Below are positions 37,816-46,725 of a stretch of DNA of 64,000 nucleotides, one piece after another (position 1 is the first letter of the stretch; each line of letters begins with the position of its first letter). The stretch is from Clostridium bovifaecis (lineage in GTDB: Bacteria; Bacillota; Clostridia; Clostridiales; Clostridiaceae): contig CP046522.1 of NCBI GenBank assembly GCA_009738435.1, forward strand, positions 3,193,249-3,257,248, in the 5' to 3' direction. The notes below the pieces were generated by a model. It had not been told where the DNA came from and did not search any database. It saw nothing but the letters and a program-made list of their open reading frames with translations. The translations under genes and the position numbers were made by a program.

Positions 37816-38067
37816 TTACTCTATCTTATCTGGCTTCTTCTTTCGTATTTTCCACATAAAATAGCCAAAAAAATATCCCCCTATTGAGAATGCTATGCAG
37901 GATATTGCTATATTGATTAAAAAATAATCTGATATAAATATTAACTTATTTAAATCTTTTTCTTGTAAAGTTATTATAAATGCGTATATTATAGCAACAG
38001 GAATTCCCCATTCTAAAATACCGTGCTTTATAATAAATCTCTGCTTGTCCCATGATTTCATATTCAA
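37816..38067 (-). CDS. Small two-helix membrane protein, unknown
   Basis: An 83-residue protein with two transmembrane segments (about residues 18-33 and 45-72) and a basic C-terminus (WKIRKKKPDKIE), suggesting both ends are in the cytoplasm. No family recognised. It lies 32 bp upstream of the metalloprotease on the same strand and may be co-transcribed. Link to its export or immunity is speculation. Confidence 0.6.
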   Translation of the reverse strand: MNMKSWDKQRFIIKHGILEWGIPVAIIYAFIITLQEKDLNKLIFISDYFLINIAISCIAFSIGGYFFGYFMWKIRKKKPDKIE

Positions 38068-38289
38068 ACACCTCAGACAATGTAATTATATAGTATAAAT
38101 ATTATAACATAGTTTAATGCCTTTATAAAATGTAACTTAAAGTAAACTATATTAATAATAATAACGAATTGATTTTTGAATATAGAGATTCAATTTATAT
38201 ATACAATCCACTAAAAAATCAGTAGGGCTCTATTATGACAGAGCTAAATGCAGCTATCCTGACTGGTGGTAATATTTCTGAACGCAAAA

Positions 38290-38322
38290 AGTAGCTTATT
38301 AGTTTAAGACTTATAAGCTACT
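38290..38322 (-). terminator. Terminator after the 38334-38549 gene
   Basis: AGTAGCTTAT pairs with ATAAGCTACT around a 13-base loop and is followed on the minus strand by TTTTTGCG. Confidence 0.7.
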
Positions 38323-38333
38323 TCTTATATACT

Positions 38334-38549
38334 CTAATCTATTTCTATTCCATTTCTAAAATCTAATCTCTCTATCAATCTATCGATTTCACTCTTTTGC
38401 TCCAATACATAAGATGTCTGAGCTTTTTTATCCAACTGCTTTCTATATTGCTTTAAGGCTGTTTCAATATCCACAAGTTCTCTAGGATCTTCTATTTCAA
38501 TCCTCCCAGTACCCATATTTCCACCAGTACGTCTTGTATATAGCTTCAT
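38334..38549 (-). CDS. Small helical charged protein, unknown
   Basis: A 71-residue soluble protein, rich in Lys/Glu/Asp, with a predicted long helix (IETALKQYRKQLDKKAQTSY). It has no cysteines and no membrane segment. Not recognised. It has a strong aaggagg site and its own terminator, so it is likely to be real and expressed. The 265-bp gap downstream (38068-38333) otherwise shows only this terminator. Confidence 0.6.
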   Translation of the reverse strand: MKLYTRRTGGNMGTGRIEIEDPRELVDIETALKQYRKQLDKKAQTSYVLEQKSEIDRLIERLDFRNGIEID

Positions 38550-38705
38550 AAAAAATCAACCTCCTTATAAGAATGTTTATCAGTTTAATACAATTATGCC
38601 ATAAACATTTAGACATATAAAGATGTTTTTTTAATTTTCGCAATATTCACCTAATAATATTGTGAATATAGTACCATATAAAAATTTTACGGTACCCAAT
38701 ATTTA

Positions 38706-39542
38706 TTAGATGTACATAGCAATAGGCAGAACTTCTATAAAGGATGTATCATCATTGATGAAGTTATTTCTATACACTCCATCAATAGGTGAATCTTTTA
38801 AAAACTTATCCCTGAATCCCTTAAAATGTAAATCATCTAAAAAATCATAGTATGTGTGACTAGATAAACTTATATCTTTATTACCTCTATCTAATCCTTT
38901 TACTACCTTTCCCATTACGGTAACATAGTTATCATATAAATCATCTATACTGTCCTGCATATATTTTAATTGCAATGGAACTACAGCTTTTGTATTTGTC
39001 CCAGCAAGTCCTGATGTAATGAATTTTAAACTATTTGAATTTTTCCATTCCTCTAGGCTATTCTTTAGTTTAGCTAAAGTCTCTGAACTAACCTCTTTTC
39101 CATCAGCTGAAAACGTATGTTTCATTTCCATATATTTAATAATATCTTCAATATGCTTAATTTGTGGACTTTTACTTAGTGTGGACTTAAATTCTACATA
39201 ATCATTTTCTTGTATATTGTCAATATCCTGCTTAGTATTTATTTTCTTTAATAAATTGTTCGTCTCCAAAATTCCTTTAGTTTCAAGGAGTACTACTATT
39301 ATCTTAGAAATTCTCTCCTCTGTTCTTTGATTAGCAAACTCATTTAATAATTCTATAGTACAAGTTCCTTGAATGTACGGCCCTTTGATAATATTAGCTA
39401 ATGGGGTTGTAATCTTAATTGATTGCTGACTTCTTGTGGTTACAGTCCTAATTTGAGCATATTGCTGAACTACTACTGTAAACAAATTATTTAACAAATT
39501 TTCATTAGCATATAAAGGTATAATAGCTCTATTATCTAACAT
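38706..39542 (-). CDS. Hypothetical protein of 278 residues
   Basis: A soluble protein beginning MLDNRAIIPLYANENLLNN and containing TVTTRSQQSIKITTPLANII near residue 35. The rest is mixed alpha/beta with many lysines (NSLEEWKNSNSLKFITSGLA). No signal peptide, membrane helix or known motif is evident. The N-terminal IIPLY-N-E-LLNNLF pattern recalls DUF6414-type proteins, but I am not certain. It has an agagag site before the ATG and lies between a small charged protein gene and prsW on the same strand. Confidence 0.6.
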   Translation of the reverse strand: MLDNRAIIPLYANENLLNNLFTVVVQQYAQIRTVTTRSQQSIKITTPLANIIKGPYIQGTCTIELLNEFANQRTEERISKIIVVLLETKGILETNNLLKKINTKQDIDNIQENDYVEFKSTLSKSPQIKHIEDIIKYMEMKHTFSADGKEVSSETLAKLKNSLEEWKNSNSLKFITSGLAGTNTKAVVPLQLKYMQDSIDDLYDNYVTVMGKVVKGLDRGNKDISLSSHTYYDFLDDLHFKGFRDKFLKDSPIDGVYRNNFINDDTSFIEVLPIAMYI

Positions 39543-39617
39543 TGAAAGCCTCTCTCTAAAAATACTTACTATATTATTTTTATAGAAATAATTATAGCTT
39601 TAGAACTAAAAACATTA

Positions 39618-40331
39618 TTAAACTCTATTCTTCTTATCATATTCGACCTTAAACAAGTTTCTTGACTCTGAATAGAATTTATTTAGTTTTCTCAAGTTTA
39701 TTACCCATAAATACGCAACGAAAGGTAAAAATAGTGTCATTAATACAGGAAGATTTGACATAAGAATAAAGTTAAAGGTTCCATGCAGCATAGCAGGAGC
39801 AATCCAAGATCGCCTTAGATAATACCTGTATGTTATATCCTTTTGAGCAAATTTAGCCAAGGATAAATAGTATCCCATAGTGACCGCAAATAATGTGTGA
39901 GCAGGAACAGAAAATACTCCTCTGTATAGTCCTATGTGAGGGTTAGTTGCAAACCTAAAAACTACATACATTATGTTTTCCACTGTAGCAAAACCAAGAG
40001 CTGAAAAAGCCGCATAAATTATCCCATCTAGCTTTTCATCAAAATCATGGCTTTTAAAGGCAGTTCTTAAAACTATTTCTCTTTTAAAAAACTCTTCTGT
40101 AAGCCCAGCAACTATAAAGGCTTGATACGCAGCTCCTAACAATCCTCCAAAAACATTAAAGGATATTAAGAATCTTTCTACAATTGCTGTAGGAATTACT
40201 GATAAACACCCTAAGATGAATACTTTCATAAGAAGCCTAATAGGTTCTCTATCATATCTATCGGTTAGATACGCTGAAAGTGCTAAAGCTATCCCTGGAA
40301 TTACAGCAATAATAAATAATCTTGTGATCAT
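39618..40331 (-). CDS. prsW: PrsW family intramembrane metalloprotease
   Basis: A 237-residue polytopic membrane protein with seven to eight hydrophobic segments. PrsW signatures are present: GLTEEFFKREIVLRTAF with the conserved EE, FATVENIMYVV near residue 115, AHTLFAVTMGYYLSLAKF, and HGTFNFILM near 185. In Bacillus, PrsW makes site-1 cuts in an anti-sigma factor. The family is related to CPBP proteases. The start at ATG 40331 is eight bases after AAGGGA; the ATG at 40340 abuts the site. No anti-sigma/sigma pair lies nearby, so its substrate here is unknown. Confidence 0.88.
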   Translation of the reverse strand: MITRLFIIAVIPGIALALSAYLTDRYDREPIRLLMKVFILGCLSVIPTAIVERFLISFNVFGGLLGAAYQAFIVAGLTEEFFKREIVLRTAFKSHDFDEKLDGIIYAAFSALGFATVENIMYVVFRFATNPHIGLYRGVFSVPAHTLFAVTMGYYLSLAKFAQKDITYRYYLRRSWIAPAMLHGTFNFILMSNLPVLMTLFLPFVAYLWVINLRKLNKFYSESRNLFKVEYDKKNRV

Positions 40332-40364
40332 ATAAAGCATCCCTTCTTCCTTAGTATCATATTA

Positions 40365-40943
40365 TTAATTTAATTTCTTATATTCTTCACATAAAGCTTC
40401 CATATTTTCTTTTGATATATTTCTAAGCTTAGTAAACGCCAATTTTATATCATCATTTAGAGTATCATTTCTAAGAAACTTATCATACATGGCTGCATTA
40501 TTCTCTTCTCCTTTTATAGATAAATTGTACCCTTCCAAAAGGTTTTTTGGAGTCTTTATATACTCTAAAGACTTATCTGCAGGAACAGGTACATTATATT
40601 TTGAAAATAAAGTTAATAGCTTTAATATGCTGCATGTCTCAGACTTTGACATACTATAAAAAGGTTCCTCTATCTTAAACTTTTCTGATATTAGCTCATA
40701 CCTAGTTCTTTTTATATATTCATCTTCAAGAGCATATCTCAGCATTTTTTCCGCAGTTAAATTGCTGTCTTGATTAGCAGCACCTGAACCCCATCCATTA
40801 ATCTGAACTTCTTCTAGTGTAAATACAGCACCTTCTTTATTTATAGGCTCTTTTTTAGCTGCAAAACTACAGCTAGCTATTTCAATCATTAAGGAAAAAA
40901 TAATAACTACTTTTATAAGTCTAGGTAGCATCTTTTTTTTCAT
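40365..40943 (-). CDS. Lipoprotein with ferritin-like (DUF2202-type) domain
   Basis: A 192-residue exported protein. The signal peptide ends in IASC, a good lipobox, so the cysteine is probably lipid-modified and the protein membrane-anchored outside. The mature part has helices (ALEDEYIKRTRYELISEKF and SKSETCSILKLLTLFSKY) in the pattern of ferritin-like DUF2202 domains. The usual E/H metal set is only partly recognisable, so metal binding is uncertain. Start at ATG 40943 after AGGGGTGA. It lies just upstream of prsW on the same strand with a 33-bp gap, so co-transcription is likely. Confidence 0.68.
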   Translation of the reverse strand: MKKKMLPRLIKVVIIFSLMIEIASCSFAAKKEPINKEGAVFTLEEVQINGWGSGAANQDSNLTAEKMLRYALEDEYIKRTRYELISEKFKIEEPFYSMSKSETCSILKLLTLFSKYNVPVPADKSLEYIKTPKNLLEGYNLSIKGEENNAAMYDKFLRNDTLNDDIKLAFTKLRNISKENMEALCEEYKKLN

Positions 40944-41081
40944 ATTTATCACCCCTAAAATAGTTACTGCTAATTTATTTTCTCCTAAATGGACAAATTT
41001 ATTATTAACAGACTTCTAAGCTTGAAAGGAAATTTTTATTCATATGCTGTTTAGAAATTATTATCCATAAATAATAAATAA

Positions 41082-41121
41082 AAAAGCTTATATAATGCGA
41101 CCTTGCATTGTATAAGCTTTT
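41082..41121 (-). terminator. Terminator after the small HTH-like gene
   Basis: AAAAGCTTATATAATGC and GCATTGTATAAGCTTTT pair (17-bp stem, one G-U) with TTTTTTA following on the minus strand. Confidence 0.85.
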
Positions 41122-41124
41122 CCA

Positions 41125-41307
41125 TTATCTTAATTTATTAATATCAATGCCATAATATTCAGATAGTGTTTTCTTTTCTCCATTAGTTGTTGATATAACT
41201 CCCTTTTCCTTGTCTATATACTCTGAAACTGATATATTTAAAAGTTCTGCAATGTTTTCTTCAGTCTCACCATTTTCTATTCTAATATTCTTTAGATTTT
41301 CGTTCAT
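41125..41307 (-). CDS. Small XRE-like helix-turn-helix protein
   Basis: A 60-residue protein reading MNENLKNIRIENGETEENIA then ELLNISVSEYIDKEKG, the first helices of an XRE/lambda-repressor type HTH, and ending LSEYYGIDINKL like the last helix of that fold. Start at ATG 41307 after taggagtgat; the 21 codons before it in the same frame have no site. A DNA-binding role is probable but the target is unknown. It stands alone with its own terminator. Confidence 0.65.
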   Translation of the reverse strand: MNENLKNIRIENGETEENIAELLNISVSEYIDKEKGVISTTNGEKKTLSEYYGIDINKLR

Positions 41308-41482
41308 TATATCACTCCTAACAACTTTTAATTCGTGTCTCTGCTTAACTAATACTAATTGTGTATGCATTGCCTTAATATTATTTGTCCTAACTAGGCA
41401 AACTATACTTTAAATTTCAAATATGTTTTAAACTTCAGAATTCATCATAATGAGAAGTTGCCATCTCCTAGGATATCTCTTT

Positions 41483-41839
41483 TTATTTTTTCTTATTTTC
41501 AGCTCCTTTACTAATTTTAACTTTTATTGTAGTTTCTTTTATAGCTGTATCATTTACTTGAGGAGACTGTGAAGTTATCTTTCCTTTTGGAATAATATTA
41601 CTATATTCTTCTCCTATCACTTCTACCTCTAATCCTCTTTTGCTCAATGTGGCTTTAGCATCTTTGAGAGTTTGTCCTACAATTTCTGGTACTACTATAA
41701 AATCTTCTTGAGAAAGCACAGAAGAGTCTGTAATCTTTTTTAAATTTGAATTATCTTTTCTTAAAAATAAAAAGCTTATACAAATTAATAAAAATGCAAG
41801 GCCAGCCATTAGTATATACCGCCTTTTATTATGCTCCAA
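41483..41839 (-). CDS. Membrane-anchored PASTA domain protein
   Basis: A 118-residue protein: a short basic N-terminus, one transmembrane helix (about residues 8-25), a linker, and a single PASTA domain from FIVVPEIVGQTLKDAKATL to TIKVKISKG. PASTA domains bind peptidoglycan or beta-lactams and usually occur on Ser/Thr kinases or PBPs; here the domain is free-standing with no kinase or transpeptidase next to it. TTG start at 41839 after ggggag. It probably faces the cell wall. Confidence 0.75.
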   Translation of the reverse strand: MEHNKRRYILMAGLAFLLICISFLFLRKDNSNLKKITDSSVLSQEDFIVVPEIVGQTLKDAKATLSKRGLEVEVIGEEYSNIIPKGKITSQSPQVNDTAIKETTIKVKISKGAENKKK

Positions 41840-42022
41840 TTTAACTCCCCCAAAAAAGATCTTCTGTAATTATATTATGCAAAGATACATTATATAATTA
41901 CAAAATATGGATTAAAGAAGACTTCTTATATACTGAATTTATAATTTTGTTTTGGAAATCATAATGGAGAAATATTTGAATATAATCTATTGAAAAATGA
42001 TTTTAAATTGTGAGGTATATGC

Positions 42023-42724
42023 ATGGTAAAATATCTTCATAAAAAACATTTCATAATCTTTCTTCTTCTTTCTATAACACTATTAATGTATTTTGTATTT
42101 ATTACTTTAGATATATTGAATAAATCTACAGGAAGTTATTATTCTATAATATTGAAATACGGAAGCATTATTATATTCTTCTTTGCCTCTATTTTAATTA
42201 ATAATAGCGATGATTCTATGAATATACTATTTCTGCGTGCTGCATTGTTTTTTACTCTTTGCGCTGATACTTGTTTGCTAATCTTAGGCTATTATAAATT
42301 AGGAGTATGTTTCTTTATAGTTGTCCAAACTATTTACATAATAAGACACAGTTATTTGTCTAAAATAAATAAAAAATTATTACTAATACCTGCGTGTATA
42401 ATATTTATTCTTCCCATTCTTTTAAGTCAATTAAAGCCGCATGAAATAGATGCTTCACTATTTAATTTAGGAACAATATATGGAATTCTTCTTATAACTA
42501 GTGTCTTAGTGGCTCAAAAAAACTCGAAAATTATTGCCTGGGGAATGATTTTTTTCTTTCTTTGCGATATAAATGTAGCTTTATCTTATGTATATGAGAC
42601 TTATCCTATTGCTATTTTAAATATTTCACTAGAATATCTATTTAATTTTCTAGTTTGGACATTTTATCTGCCATCTCAGCTTCTTCTGACTTTAAGTGGA
42701 ATAGAGGAGGGTATTATCTTATGA
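42023..42724 (+). CDS. YhhN-like multi-pass membrane protein
   Basis: A 233-residue hydrophobic protein with about eight transmembrane segments. The phrases CADTCLLILGYYKLGVCFFI near residue 80 and FFFLCDINVALSYVYET near 180 match the two conserved parts of the YhhN/TMEM86 family, whose eukaryotic members are lysoplasmalogenases. The bacterial role is unclear, but a lipid-related function would fit its downstream partner. Its stop overlaps the start of the glycerophosphodiesterase gene (ATGA), so they are translationally coupled. Confidence 0.7.
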   Translation: MVKYLHKKHFIIFLLLSITLLMYFVFITLDILNKSTGSYYSIILKYGSIIIFFFASILINNSDDSMNILFLRAALFFTLCADTCLLILGYYKLGVCFFIVVQTIYIIRHSYLSKINKKLLLIPACIIFILPILLSQLKPHEIDASLFNLGTIYGILLITSVLVAQKNSKIIAWGMIFFFLCDINVALSYVYETYPIAILNISLEYLFNFLVWTFYLPSQLLLTLSGIEEGIIL

Positions 42725-43446
42725 TAGTAAATTATGCTCATAGAGGCGCTAGTGGATATTTTCCCGAAAACACTATGCTTGCCTTTGAAAAAGCCCTTGC
42801 CATGGGGGCAACAGGTATAGAGACAGATATTCAGATGACTAAAGACGGGGTTCTAGTATTGTTGCATGATGAAAAGTTAGAAAGAACTACAGATGGTACT
42901 GGCTTTATAAAAGATTATACCTACAATGAACTTTTAAAGTTAGATGCTGGCTCTTACTTTTCTAAAGAGTTTAAGGGCCTCAAAATACCTACTCTAGAAG
43001 AGTTTTTTCAATTTGCCAAAGATACTACTCTGCAGCTTGACCTTGAGTTAAAAAATAGTATAATTCAATACCCTGCAATAGAGAAAAAAGTAATAAACAT
43101 GATAAAAAAGTATGATATGACGAATAGAGTTATAGTATCTAGCTTCAATCATTATTCATTAATAAAGCTTAAGAATATTTCTAAGAAAATAAAGATAGGC
43201 CTTTTGTATGCAGCCATTCTCCGACACCCTGAAAGATATGCTAAAGCTTTAGGCGCTGAAGCTCTTCATCCACATTTTATTGCTATAAACAACCCCCAAG
43301 TTATAAAGAAAATAAAAGAAGCTAAAATATTGATAAATACTTATACTATTAACGATGAAAGTTACATGAAGCGATTTATAGACTTTGAAGTAGATGGAAT
43401 AACAACAAATTACCCTGACAGGCTGAGTAGTCTACTTCAAAAGTAA
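42721..43446 (+). CDS. Glycerophosphodiester phosphodiesterase
   Basis: A 241-residue TIM-barrel enzyme that hydrolyses glycerophosphodiesters to glycerol-3-phosphate and an alcohol. Catalytic residues are in NYAHRGASGYFPENTMLAF at the N-terminus and IETDIQMTKDGVLVLLHD near residue 40, plus LQLDLELKN near 105. There is no signal peptide, so it is cytoplasmic. Start at ATG 42721 with gaggagggt upstream; it overlaps the upstream YhhN-like gene by 4 bp. The pair suggests lysophospholipid or plasmalogen breakdown, an inference from context. Confidence 0.9.
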   Translation: MIVNYAHRGASGYFPENTMLAFEKALAMGATGIETDIQMTKDGVLVLLHDEKLERTTDGTGFIKDYTYNELLKLDAGSYFSKEFKGLKIPTLEEFFQFAKDTTLQLDLELKNSIIQYPAIEKKVINMIKKYDMTNRVIVSSFNHYSLIKLKNISKKIKIGLLYAAILRHPERYAKALGAEALHPHFIAINNPQVIKKIKEAKILINTYTINDESYMKRFIDFEVDGITTNYPDRLSSLLQK

Positions 43447-43475
43447 TTGATATGTTCCTATATTAACATAAAATG

Positions 43476-43511
43476 GAAAACGAATAATGGAATTTGCCAT
43501 TATCCGTTTTG
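43476..43511. terminator. Terminator between converging genes
   Basis: GAAAACGAATAATGG pairs with CCATTATCCGTTTT around a 7-base loop. It lies between the phosphodiesterase and the DUF502 gene. Confidence 0.75.
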
Positions 43512-43518
43512 AACTTCT

Positions 43519-44091
43519 TTACTTTTTCGGTGATATTGCTCCTAGTGATACCACCGCTCTTATAGCTTCATCTATAGACATATCAAGATATTCAATTGAA
43601 TCTCTACTCGCATAAATCAGAAATCCATTAGTAGGATTAGGCGTGGTTGGAATAAAAACTGCCACCTTTTCCTTATTCGACATATTGACTTCATCATTAG
43701 TTATAAAGCCAATACTTTTTATACCCTTGTACGGAAAGTCTACTGAAACTACTTGACTAAAGGCTTTATTTCCTTCACTTGAAAACATTTTACTTACTTC
43801 TTTAATAGCTGAATAGATACTTTGAACTATAGGTATTCTTGAAAAAGTCTTTTCTATTAATCCAATTATTTTTTGCCCTAAGTAATTTCTAGCAATAAAT
43901 CCTATAAGAATTACGATTACAATAGTAGTCAAAAATCCTAATCCTATTATCCTCTTTCCATAAAAATATTCTATAATTCCAGCAGAAAAGGAATCTACTA
44001 GCATAAACAGCTTGTATAATATAAAGGCTGTTAATCCTAGCGGAAGTATGGCAGTTACTCCTGCTAAAAATAGATTTAGTATCTTTTTCAT
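43519..44091 (-). CDS. DUF502 family membrane protein
   Basis: A 190-residue protein with two transmembrane hairpin segments at about residues 5-30 and 50-72, followed by the DUF502 core: IEKTFSRIPIVQSIYSAIKE near residue 80 and VAVFIPTTPNPTNGFLI near 145. The family is widespread and uncharacterised. A gaggag site precedes the ATG. The gene stands alone. Confidence 0.88.
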   Translation of the reverse strand: MKKILNLFLAGVTAILPLGLTAFILYKLFMLVDSFSAGIIEYFYGKRIIGLGFLTTIVIVILIGFIARNYLGQKIIGLIEKTFSRIPIVQSIYSAIKEVSKMFSSEGNKAFSQVVSVDFPYKGIKSIGFITNDEVNMSNKEKVAVFIPTTPNPTNGFLIYASRDSIEYLDMSIDEAIRAVVSLGAISPKK

Positions 44092-44267
44092 AATAATTTC
44101 TCCTCGTCTTTTAGAGTTGCTCTGCTATGAGTATAGTACTTTCAATAAATATGATACTCTATTTAATAATCTTGTCAATTATTGTTTTTAACAAAGCAAA
44201 ACTCAACTTCAACTATAGACTTTCTTTTATATAAATCCTAGCAAAAATATTTATAGAATAAAATAAG

Positions 44268-44309
44268 AATACCGTCAATAGAGCTGCTCGCACTATTAAC
44301 GGTATTGCT
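44268..44309 (-). terminator. Terminator of the propanediol dehydrogenase gene
   Basis: AATACCGTCAATAG pairs with CTATTAACGGTATT (one G-U) around an 11-base loop and is followed on the minus strand by CTTATTTTAT. Confidence 0.8.
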
Positions 44310-44313
44310 TTAA

Positions 44314-45471
44314 CTAGTATGCTGCCCTAAATATATTTATTATGTCCTGCTTACTTCCATTTCTTGGGTTACTAAATGCATTTCCATCTTGTAATGCTAA
44401 CTCTGCCATATATTCAAAATCTTCTTCTTTAACACCCATTTCTTTTAAGCTTGTTGGAATTCCAATATCTTTTGAAAGTCTAAACATAGAATCTATAGCC
44501 TTTTCAGCAGCATCTACTACTGAAAGTCCTTCAATATTTTCTCCCATAAATTCAGCTATATCCGCAAACTTTTTAGGATTTGAAATTATGTTATACCGTT
44601 CTACATATGGAAGAAGCATAGCATTAGCTACTCCATGAGCCATATCATATAAACCTCCTAATTGATGAGCCATAGCATGTACATATCCTAAGTTTGCGTT
44701 ATTAAATGCCATTCCAGCTAATAGCGATGCATAAGCCATATTTTCCCTTGCATCTAAGTTCTCTCCTAGTGCAACAGCTTGACGTAAATTTTGTGCAATA
44801 AGCTTAATAGCTTGTATTGCAGCAGCATCTGTTACAGGGTTTGCATCCTTTGAAACATAAGCTTCAATTGCATGAGTTAAAGCATCCATTCCAGTAGCTG
44901 CTGTTAATGCTGCTGGTTTTTTAATCATAAGCATAGGGTCATTTATAGAAACTAGAGGTAGGTTTCTCCAGCTAACTATAACAAACTTTATTTTTTTCTT
45001 TGTATTAGTTAAAACACAGTGACGAGTAACTTCACTTGCTGTTCCTGCTGTAGTGTTTACTGCGACTATTGGAGGAAGTGGATTTGAAAGGGTTTCTATA
45101 CCAGCATAATCATAAAGGTCTCCTTCGTGGGTTGCCGCTATACCTATTCCCTTGCCACAGTCATGGGCACTACCTCCACCAACAGTTACTATCATATCAC
45201 AGTTTTCTGATCTAAATATTTTTAAACCATCTGCAACGTTTACATCCTTTGGATTAGGTTCAACTCCATCATAAAAAGCAACTTCTATTCCTGCTTCTTC
45301 TAAATATTTAACTGTTAATTCAACAGCCCCACCTTCCATGTCTCTTAAAAACTTATCAGTTACTATTAGAGCCTTATTGCCTCCTAATATCTTACACCTT
45401 TCTCCTACTACAGATATTGAATTAGCTCCCATAAAGTTTACATTTGGTAATAAATAATCATACATTCTCAT
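44314..45471 (-). CDS. dhaT: 1,3-propanediol dehydrogenase
   Basis: A 385-residue iron-dependent group III alcohol dehydrogenase. The N-terminus (MRMYDYLLPNVNFMGANSI), the cofactor motif VTVGGGSAHDCGKGIG near residue 95, metal ligands in GMDALTHAIEAY near 195 and YVHAMAHQLGGLYDMAHG near 265, and the C-terminus NPRNGSKQDIINIFRAAY follow DhaT of glycerol-fermenting clostridia, which reduces 3-hydroxypropionaldehyde to 1,3-propanediol with NADH. Start at ATG 45471 after ggagggtg; an ATG 20 codons earlier has no site. No glycerol dehydratase lies nearby. The gene follows a two-component system on the same strand but has its own leader after that operon's terminator. Confidence 0.9.
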   Translation of the reverse strand: MRMYDYLLPNVNFMGANSISVVGERCKILGGNKALIVTDKFLRDMEGGAVELTVKYLEEAGIEVAFYDGVEPNPKDVNVADGLKIFRSENCDMIVTVGGGSAHDCGKGIGIAATHEGDLYDYAGIETLSNPLPPIVAVNTTAGTASEVTRHCVLTNTKKKIKFVIVSWRNLPLVSINDPMLMIKKPAALTAATGMDALTHAIEAYVSKDANPVTDAAAIQAIKLIAQNLRQAVALGENLDARENMAYASLLAGMAFNNANLGYVHAMAHQLGGLYDMAHGVANAMLLPYVERYNIISNPKKFADIAEFMGENIEGLSVVDAAEKAIDSMFRLSKDIGIPTSLKEMGVKEEDFEYMAELALQDGNAFSNPRNGSKQDIINIFRAAY

Positions 45472-45638
45472 TGGTTCACCCTCCATATAATAGTCAAAGC
45501 TCATATAACTTGTCTGCTTTAATGTTATCATTACATTGAGGTTGCTTTAACAAATTCTTTTGTTGTTTATTAGAACATTTTTGCTAACTTATTCTACGTT
45601 GTTTTTTTGTAGAGCATTTTTTTGTTCTTATAACAATA

Positions 45639-45666
45639 AAAAATGCTGGCACCTTCATCGCCAGCA
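45639..45666 (-). terminator. Terminator of the response regulator gene
   Basis: TGCTGGC and GCCAGCA pair around GATGAAGGT and are followed on the minus strand by ATTTTTTATT. It separates the regulator from dhaT. Confidence 0.75.
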
Positions 45667-45669
45667 GCT

Positions 45670-46725
45670 TTACTTAAAATTTATGTCCCTATATTCAGAT
45701 GGAGTTAATCCAACTATTTTTTTAAAAACCTTAGTGAAATATCCTGACTCATCATAGCCAAGATCAATTGCTATATTAACAACTGGAACATTAGTATCTT
45801 TAAGCATCTCTTTAGCCTTTTCCACCTTATACATACTAATATAATCAATAAACTTCATCTCTGTATCTCTTTTAAATAATTTACTAAAATAGTACATACT
45901 TAAATTGCAGACGTTAGCTGCCTTTTCTAATGATATTTTTTCTTTATAGTTTTCTTCTATGTACTTTAATGCAGGCTCTAAGTTTTTACTAACATGTTTA
46001 TCATTAATAAGCCTCCATTGAACACTATTTTTCAACTGATCCTTAAAAACAGAATTTAATAGATTGACTATCAATCTATTAATAGACTCTCTATCCTTAA
46101 GTAATTTAAGTTCATGCTTATATTCTTCCTCATTAAGTACTTGATTACTTTTACTTCCTATTTTATTAGATATCTTGATAATCTTACTACCAATTTCATT
46201 TATATATTTTTTAAAAGCTTCTAAGTTCCCACCGCTTATCAAAGAATAACTTTCTACAATATCTTTCAATAATTCCTCTGCATCGTCTCTCTTATCTAGT
46301 ATTATCTTGTCTAAAATTAATAACTCTCGTTCCTTAAGCAGGTGTTTGTTGGTTTTTAGACTTATAATGTGCTCTGTTATACTATTCAATAAGTTCTCTT
46401 TTCTTATAGGCTTTACTAGATAGTCATCTCCACCTAAGGCTAAAATTCTATCTATTAGCTCATGATTGCAATATTCTATAAGCATTATGATTACTGTTTC
46501 TTTATTTCTTCTTTTTATACTCTTTAAGGCCTCAATTCCATCCATCTTAGGCATGCTAACATCCATAAGTATTATATCAGGCGCTATCTTCTCATTGAGT
46601 TCTACTGCCTCTCTTCCATTTTCAGCAGTTCCAATTACAATTACTTGCTCTTTTGATTCCTCTATCATGATATTTAGCGCTTGGGCTTCTAGTCGCTCAT
46701 CATCTACTAACATTATCTTATACAC
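45670..46725 (-). CDS. Response regulator with AraC-type DNA-binding domain
   Basis: A 351-residue regulator: receiver domain at the N-terminus (MLVDDERLEAQALNI, phospho-acceptor in IILMDVSMPKMDGIEAL, Lys in GDDYLVKPIRKEN), a helical middle, and two AraC helix-turn-helices at the C-terminus (EKISLEKAANVCNLSMYYFS and VVNIAIDLGYDESGYFTKVF). The likely start is GTG 46725 seven bases after AGGAG, overlapping the kinase stop by 8 bp. Partner of the upstream PocR-domain kinase; together they probably control dhaT and perhaps the permease. This is the layout of the two-component pair of the dha regulon in glycerol-fermenting clostridia. Confidence 0.88.
   Translation of the reverse strand: MYKIMLVDDERLEAQALNIMIEESKEQVIVIGTAENGREAVELNEKIAPDIILMDVSMPKMDGIEALKSIKRRNKETVIIMLIEYCNHELIDRILALGGDDYLVKPIRKENLLNSITEHIISLKTNKHLLKERELLILDKIILDKRDDAEELLKDIVESYSLISGGNLEAFKKYINEIGSKIIKISNKIGSKSNQVLNEEEYKHELKLLKDRESINRLIVNLLNSVFKDQLKNSVQWRLINDKHVSKNLEPALKYIEENYKEKISLEKAANVCNLSMYYFSKLFKRDTEMKFIDYISMYKVEKAKEMLKDTNVPVVNIAIDLGYDESGYFTKVFKKIVGLTPSEYRDINFK

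Noticed and set aside
38238..38293. Short ATG frame (MTELNAAILTGG...) of about 19 codons before the 38290 terminator
   Set aside because: Only a weak TAGGG site and no conservation evidence; too short to support.
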